NCBI GenBank assembly: GCA_934184665.1
Contig: CAKPSX010000013.1
Coordinates: forward strand, 1 to 44,806
Origin: an uncultured Clostridia bacterium
GTDB lineage: Bacteria; Bacillota; Clostridia; TANB77; CAG-508
Direction: 5' to 3'
DNA: 44,806 nucleotides
Each line of letters begins with the position of its first letter. The first letter of the stretch is position 1. Under the pieces are notes generated by a model that did no database searches, was not told the origin of the DNA, and saw nothing but the letters and a program-made list of their open reading frames with translations. Below, in pieces: positions 42,755-44,806 of the stretch. Position numbers and translations under genes: made by a program.

Positions 42755-44806
42755 TCAGGTATTTTCATCCTTACGCTTGGTCAGAGCCATAGTAAATCCA
42801 ACCACCAGAGAAATACCACCAATCATAGCACAGGTAGTGAGATTGGAGTGATCACCGGTCTTGGGAGTATTGGTAATAGTTTTCTTGACGTCCTTCTTGG
42901 GAGTAGAAATCTTTACCACCTCAGGCTTAGTAGGCTGAGGCTCCAGGTCGGGTTCGGTAGGCTGAGGTTCAGGCGTGGGTTCCGGATCAGGAGTGGGCTC
43001 CGGTTCCGGAGTAGGTTCAGGATCAGGTACAGGATCAGGATCCGGCACGGGTGCAGGATCGGGATCAGGATCAGGCTTAGGATCCGGGTCAGGATCTGGC
43101 TTAGGATCGGGATCGGGGCGGTGATGATGACCACCACCGCCACTGTTCTTGTCGTTCTGGACATTGAACACAGCAGTCTCGCCGCTCGCAAGAGTGATAG
43201 CGATTTCATCAGAGTTAAGCTTATACCCGTCAGGGGCACTAATTTCCTTAATGTAGTATTCACCAGCATCAGGAATCAGATACTTAACATTGACACTACC
43301 GTTTTCAGTGACCAAAGCAGCAGCCTTGGACTGATCAGTGGTAAAGTACCCATTGCCGTCTTCGTCAATAGCATAATAATAGGTAACTTTGACGTAATCG
43401 TCATTATTACTAATCATGCCAGTGTCCTGACTACTATCAGTAGAGTTAGTACTGAGAAGTTTGTCAGGAGACATAGAAGGCACTTCCACATTTGCCTCCA
43501 TCTTGTAATAATACAAGTTGAAGGTTGCGGGATTGGTAATCAGGTTACCATCCTTATCGACCTTGTTGATGGTGAGATCACCATCAATCTGTTCCAACTC
43601 AATGGCGTTGTACCATGCAAATTCATAGCACTGATAGCTATTGTTGGTCCAAGGACCGTCAATACCCATTGCCATCGAAAGAGCAAACTTGGTTGCATCC
43701 TTCTTGCTCAGTCCAGCTTCAGTAGCTTCATTGAGATACTTGTTCACATTTGCCCAAGCATCACTTGCGTTGTCCATGTAGTTCTTAACACCAAAGTTGT
43801 AAGGATACCACTTGGTATTGTAGTTGTTCAAGAAGTTCTGCTGAGTTTCCTTATCGCCAAAGGCGAAGTTCAGAAGATTCTCATAGAACATCTGATAACT
43901 AACTTCAACCAGCTGAGATTCAGGCCATTTGAACTGAATCATGTACTGACCATTATTTTCCTCGCAGATATAGATGTTATCTCCAGAAGTAGCTTTAAGC
44001 TCTTCAAGCTGCTCGGCGTTGACATAGAACTGATCATCAGCCATGCCACCGAAAAGGCTCATGATAACATCGGGGTGTTCATCATAGAGGTCGTTAAGAC
44101 TATGGTACTCGTAAGAATACTTATTATTATAGTAATCTAACAAGTAGTTAGTCAGTGCGTCTTTTCCGGTATATCCCTTATCAGTCAGATAAGTATAAGT
44201 ATCGGCTACCATGTTTGCGGTGATCTTAGTAGCTCTCACGCCATAAAGATCCTGCATCGGCTGAGACTTAGACATAGCACCAGTCAATCCCAGAGGGATT
44301 TGCTGACTGTCAAAGCCAACGAAATTGGTAAGACCATCCATCTCGGAAGTGTTGGCGGTTTCCATACGGAAGCTACCATCTTTGTATCTATAAGTGTGAC
44401 CATTAGAAATAGTCACTTCGATATCAAAGGGGTTGCTATCAGAGGGAACACACTTATAATGCGCATTCGGATTATCAATGCCATATCTGTCTTTCAGATA
44501 CTGCTGATAATACAAATCCAACACTTTGAGAGTTTCAGAGAGGTTCAGAACTATGTTCGATTCAGTTACTTCATCAGTAACATCAAACTTCAGTTTGAAC
44601 ACACCATCTTCGAGAGTAATGTCATATTTGACATCGACACCCTTGGAAGTACCGGGCTGATTAGGAACGACAACACTAGAAGGCTTGTCAGAACCGCCGT
44701 CACCAGGATTGGTGCCAGGATCAGAACCGCCGTCACCAGGATTGGTGCCAGGATCAGAACCACCGTCACCAGGATTGGTGCCAGGATCAGAACCGCCGTC
44801 ACCAGG
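42755..44806 (-). CDS. Sortase-anchored Cna-B adhesin, 5' end outside the window
   Basis: At least 683 codons, open to the window edge. From the visible N-terminal side: PGDGGSDPGTN repeats, a large domain (~40-430), a Cna-B domain (GDLTINKVDKDG ... YYIKEISAPDGYKLNSDEIA, with the isopeptide Lys and Glu), a long Pro/Asp/Glu PDPDP spacer that crosses the wall, sorting motif TPKTGD, hydrophobic helix (ISLVVGFTMALT) and KRKDENT tail. Base composition and codons are clearly richer in G+C than the neighbours, so it was probably acquired or codon-adapted. A GTG at 44602 is internal, not the start. Confidence 0.88.
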   Translation of the reverse strand, partial: PGDGGSDPGTNPGDGGSDPGTNPGDGGSDPGTNPGDGGSDKPSSVVVPNQPGTSKGVDVKYDITLEDGVFKLKFDVTDEVTESNIVLNLSETLKVLDLYYQQYLKDRYGIDNPNAHYKCVPSDSNPFDIEVTISNGHTYRYKDGSFRMETANTSEMDGLTNFVGFDSQQIPLGLTGAMSKSQPMQDLYGVRATKITANMVADTYTYLTDKGYTGKDALTNYLLDYYNNKYSYEYHSLNDLYDEHPDVIMSLFGGMADDQFYVNAEQLEELKATSGDNIYICEENNGQYMIQFKWPESQLVEVSYQMFYENLLNFAFGDKETQQNFLNNYNTKWYPYNFGVKNYMDNASDAWANVNKYLNEATEAGLSKKDATKFALSMAMGIDGPWTNNSYQCYEFAWYNAIELEQIDGDLTINKVDKDGNLITNPATFNLYYYKMEANVEVPSMSPDKLLSTNSTDSSQDTGMISNNDDYVKVTYYYAIDEDGNGYFTTDQSKAAALVTENGSVNVKYLIPDAGEYYIKEISAPDGYKLNSDEIAITLASGETAVFNVQNDKNSGGGGHHHRPDPDPKPDPDPDPKPDPDPDPAPVPDPDPVPDPEPTPEPEPTPDPEPTPEPQPTEPDLEPQPTKPEVVKISTPKKDVKKTITNTPKTGDHSNLTTCAMIGGISLVVGFTMALTKRKDENT
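44688..44806 (-). repeat. 33-bp tandem repeats in the adhesin gene
   Basis: About 3.6 units of 33 bp, each encoding PGDGGSDPGTN; one unit differs at a single third-codon position. The array continues past the window edge. Confidence 0.9.

Noticed and set aside
42737..44140. 467-codon plus-strand frame with many Arg/Ile repeats
   Set aside because: Antisense shadow of the PDPDP spacer of the adhesin gene; low complexity and no ribosome site.
42755..44602. GTG 44602 as adhesin start
   Set aside because: The frame stays open to the window edge through in-frame 11-residue repeats, so the start lies outside.
44688..44806. CRISPR array
   Set aside because: The 33-bp units are directly adjacent without spacers and encode an in-frame peptide repeat.

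Overview
The window is a stretch of an AT-rich (roughly 30% GC), low-redundancy bacterial chromosome. The gene content points to an endospore-forming member of the Clostridia, probably an uncultured gut lineage. It carries a spoVAC-spoVAD-spoVAE operon, a Gram-positive type IV pilus cluster without a secretin, an hrcA-grpE-dnaK-dnaJ operon with CIRCE-like operators, RNase J instead of RNase E, class B sortase with a sortase-anchored adhesin, and Gram-positive style leaders (infC attenuator). The taxon is an inference; no rRNA gene is present.

Layout. 1-2.2 kb: a membrane-anchored protein whose 3' end is a GC-rich, adenine-poor, NNC-codon-rich block typical of the variable region of a diversity-generating retroelement (DGR) target; no reverse transcriptase is in the window. 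2.2-4.7 kb (minus): GH57 alpha-glucan branching-type enzyme with a DUF4912 partner. 4.8-6.9 kb: infC-rpmI-rplT behind an attenuator-type leader, with infC apparently starting at a rare ATA codon, then a 5'-deoxynucleotidase. 6.9-8.9 kb (minus): spoVA genes. 9-18.1 kb: type IV pilus operon (PilM-PilN fusion, PilO, pilin, prepilin peptidase, minor pilin, PilB, PilT, PilC). 18.2-20.4 kb: ROK kinase and mtaB. 20.4-25.6 kb: metal-efflux operon (SmtB/CadC repressor, two HMA chaperones, Zn/Cd-type and Cu-type P1B ATPases) behind one large palindromic operator-promoter. 26.1-31.1 kb: two tRNA genes followed by a 4.2 kb accessory island bounded by a 66-bp direct repeat and holding transposase and dinD remnants, a LysR regulator, small membrane protein and unknown genes, then an S24 peptidase without a DNA-binding domain. 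31.3-36.3 kb: pyrH, RNase J (with a long structured leader), gltX, DUF951 gene. 36.5-41.6 kb: heat-shock operon. 41.7 kb to the end: class B sortase and a convergent, compositionally distinct LPXTG-like Cna-B adhesin that runs off the window.

Most striking observation: two otherwise intact housekeeping genes, mtaB (break at 19170) and the DUF951 gene (break at 36216), each need a +1 frameshift to give the family sequence, and in both the break is exactly at an in-frame CGG codon, where skipping the C gives GGN (Gly). A by-eye scan of every other gene in the window found no other in-frame CGG. This suggests that CGG is unassigned or acts as a +1 frameshift codon in this organism, unless both are real indels or assembly errors.
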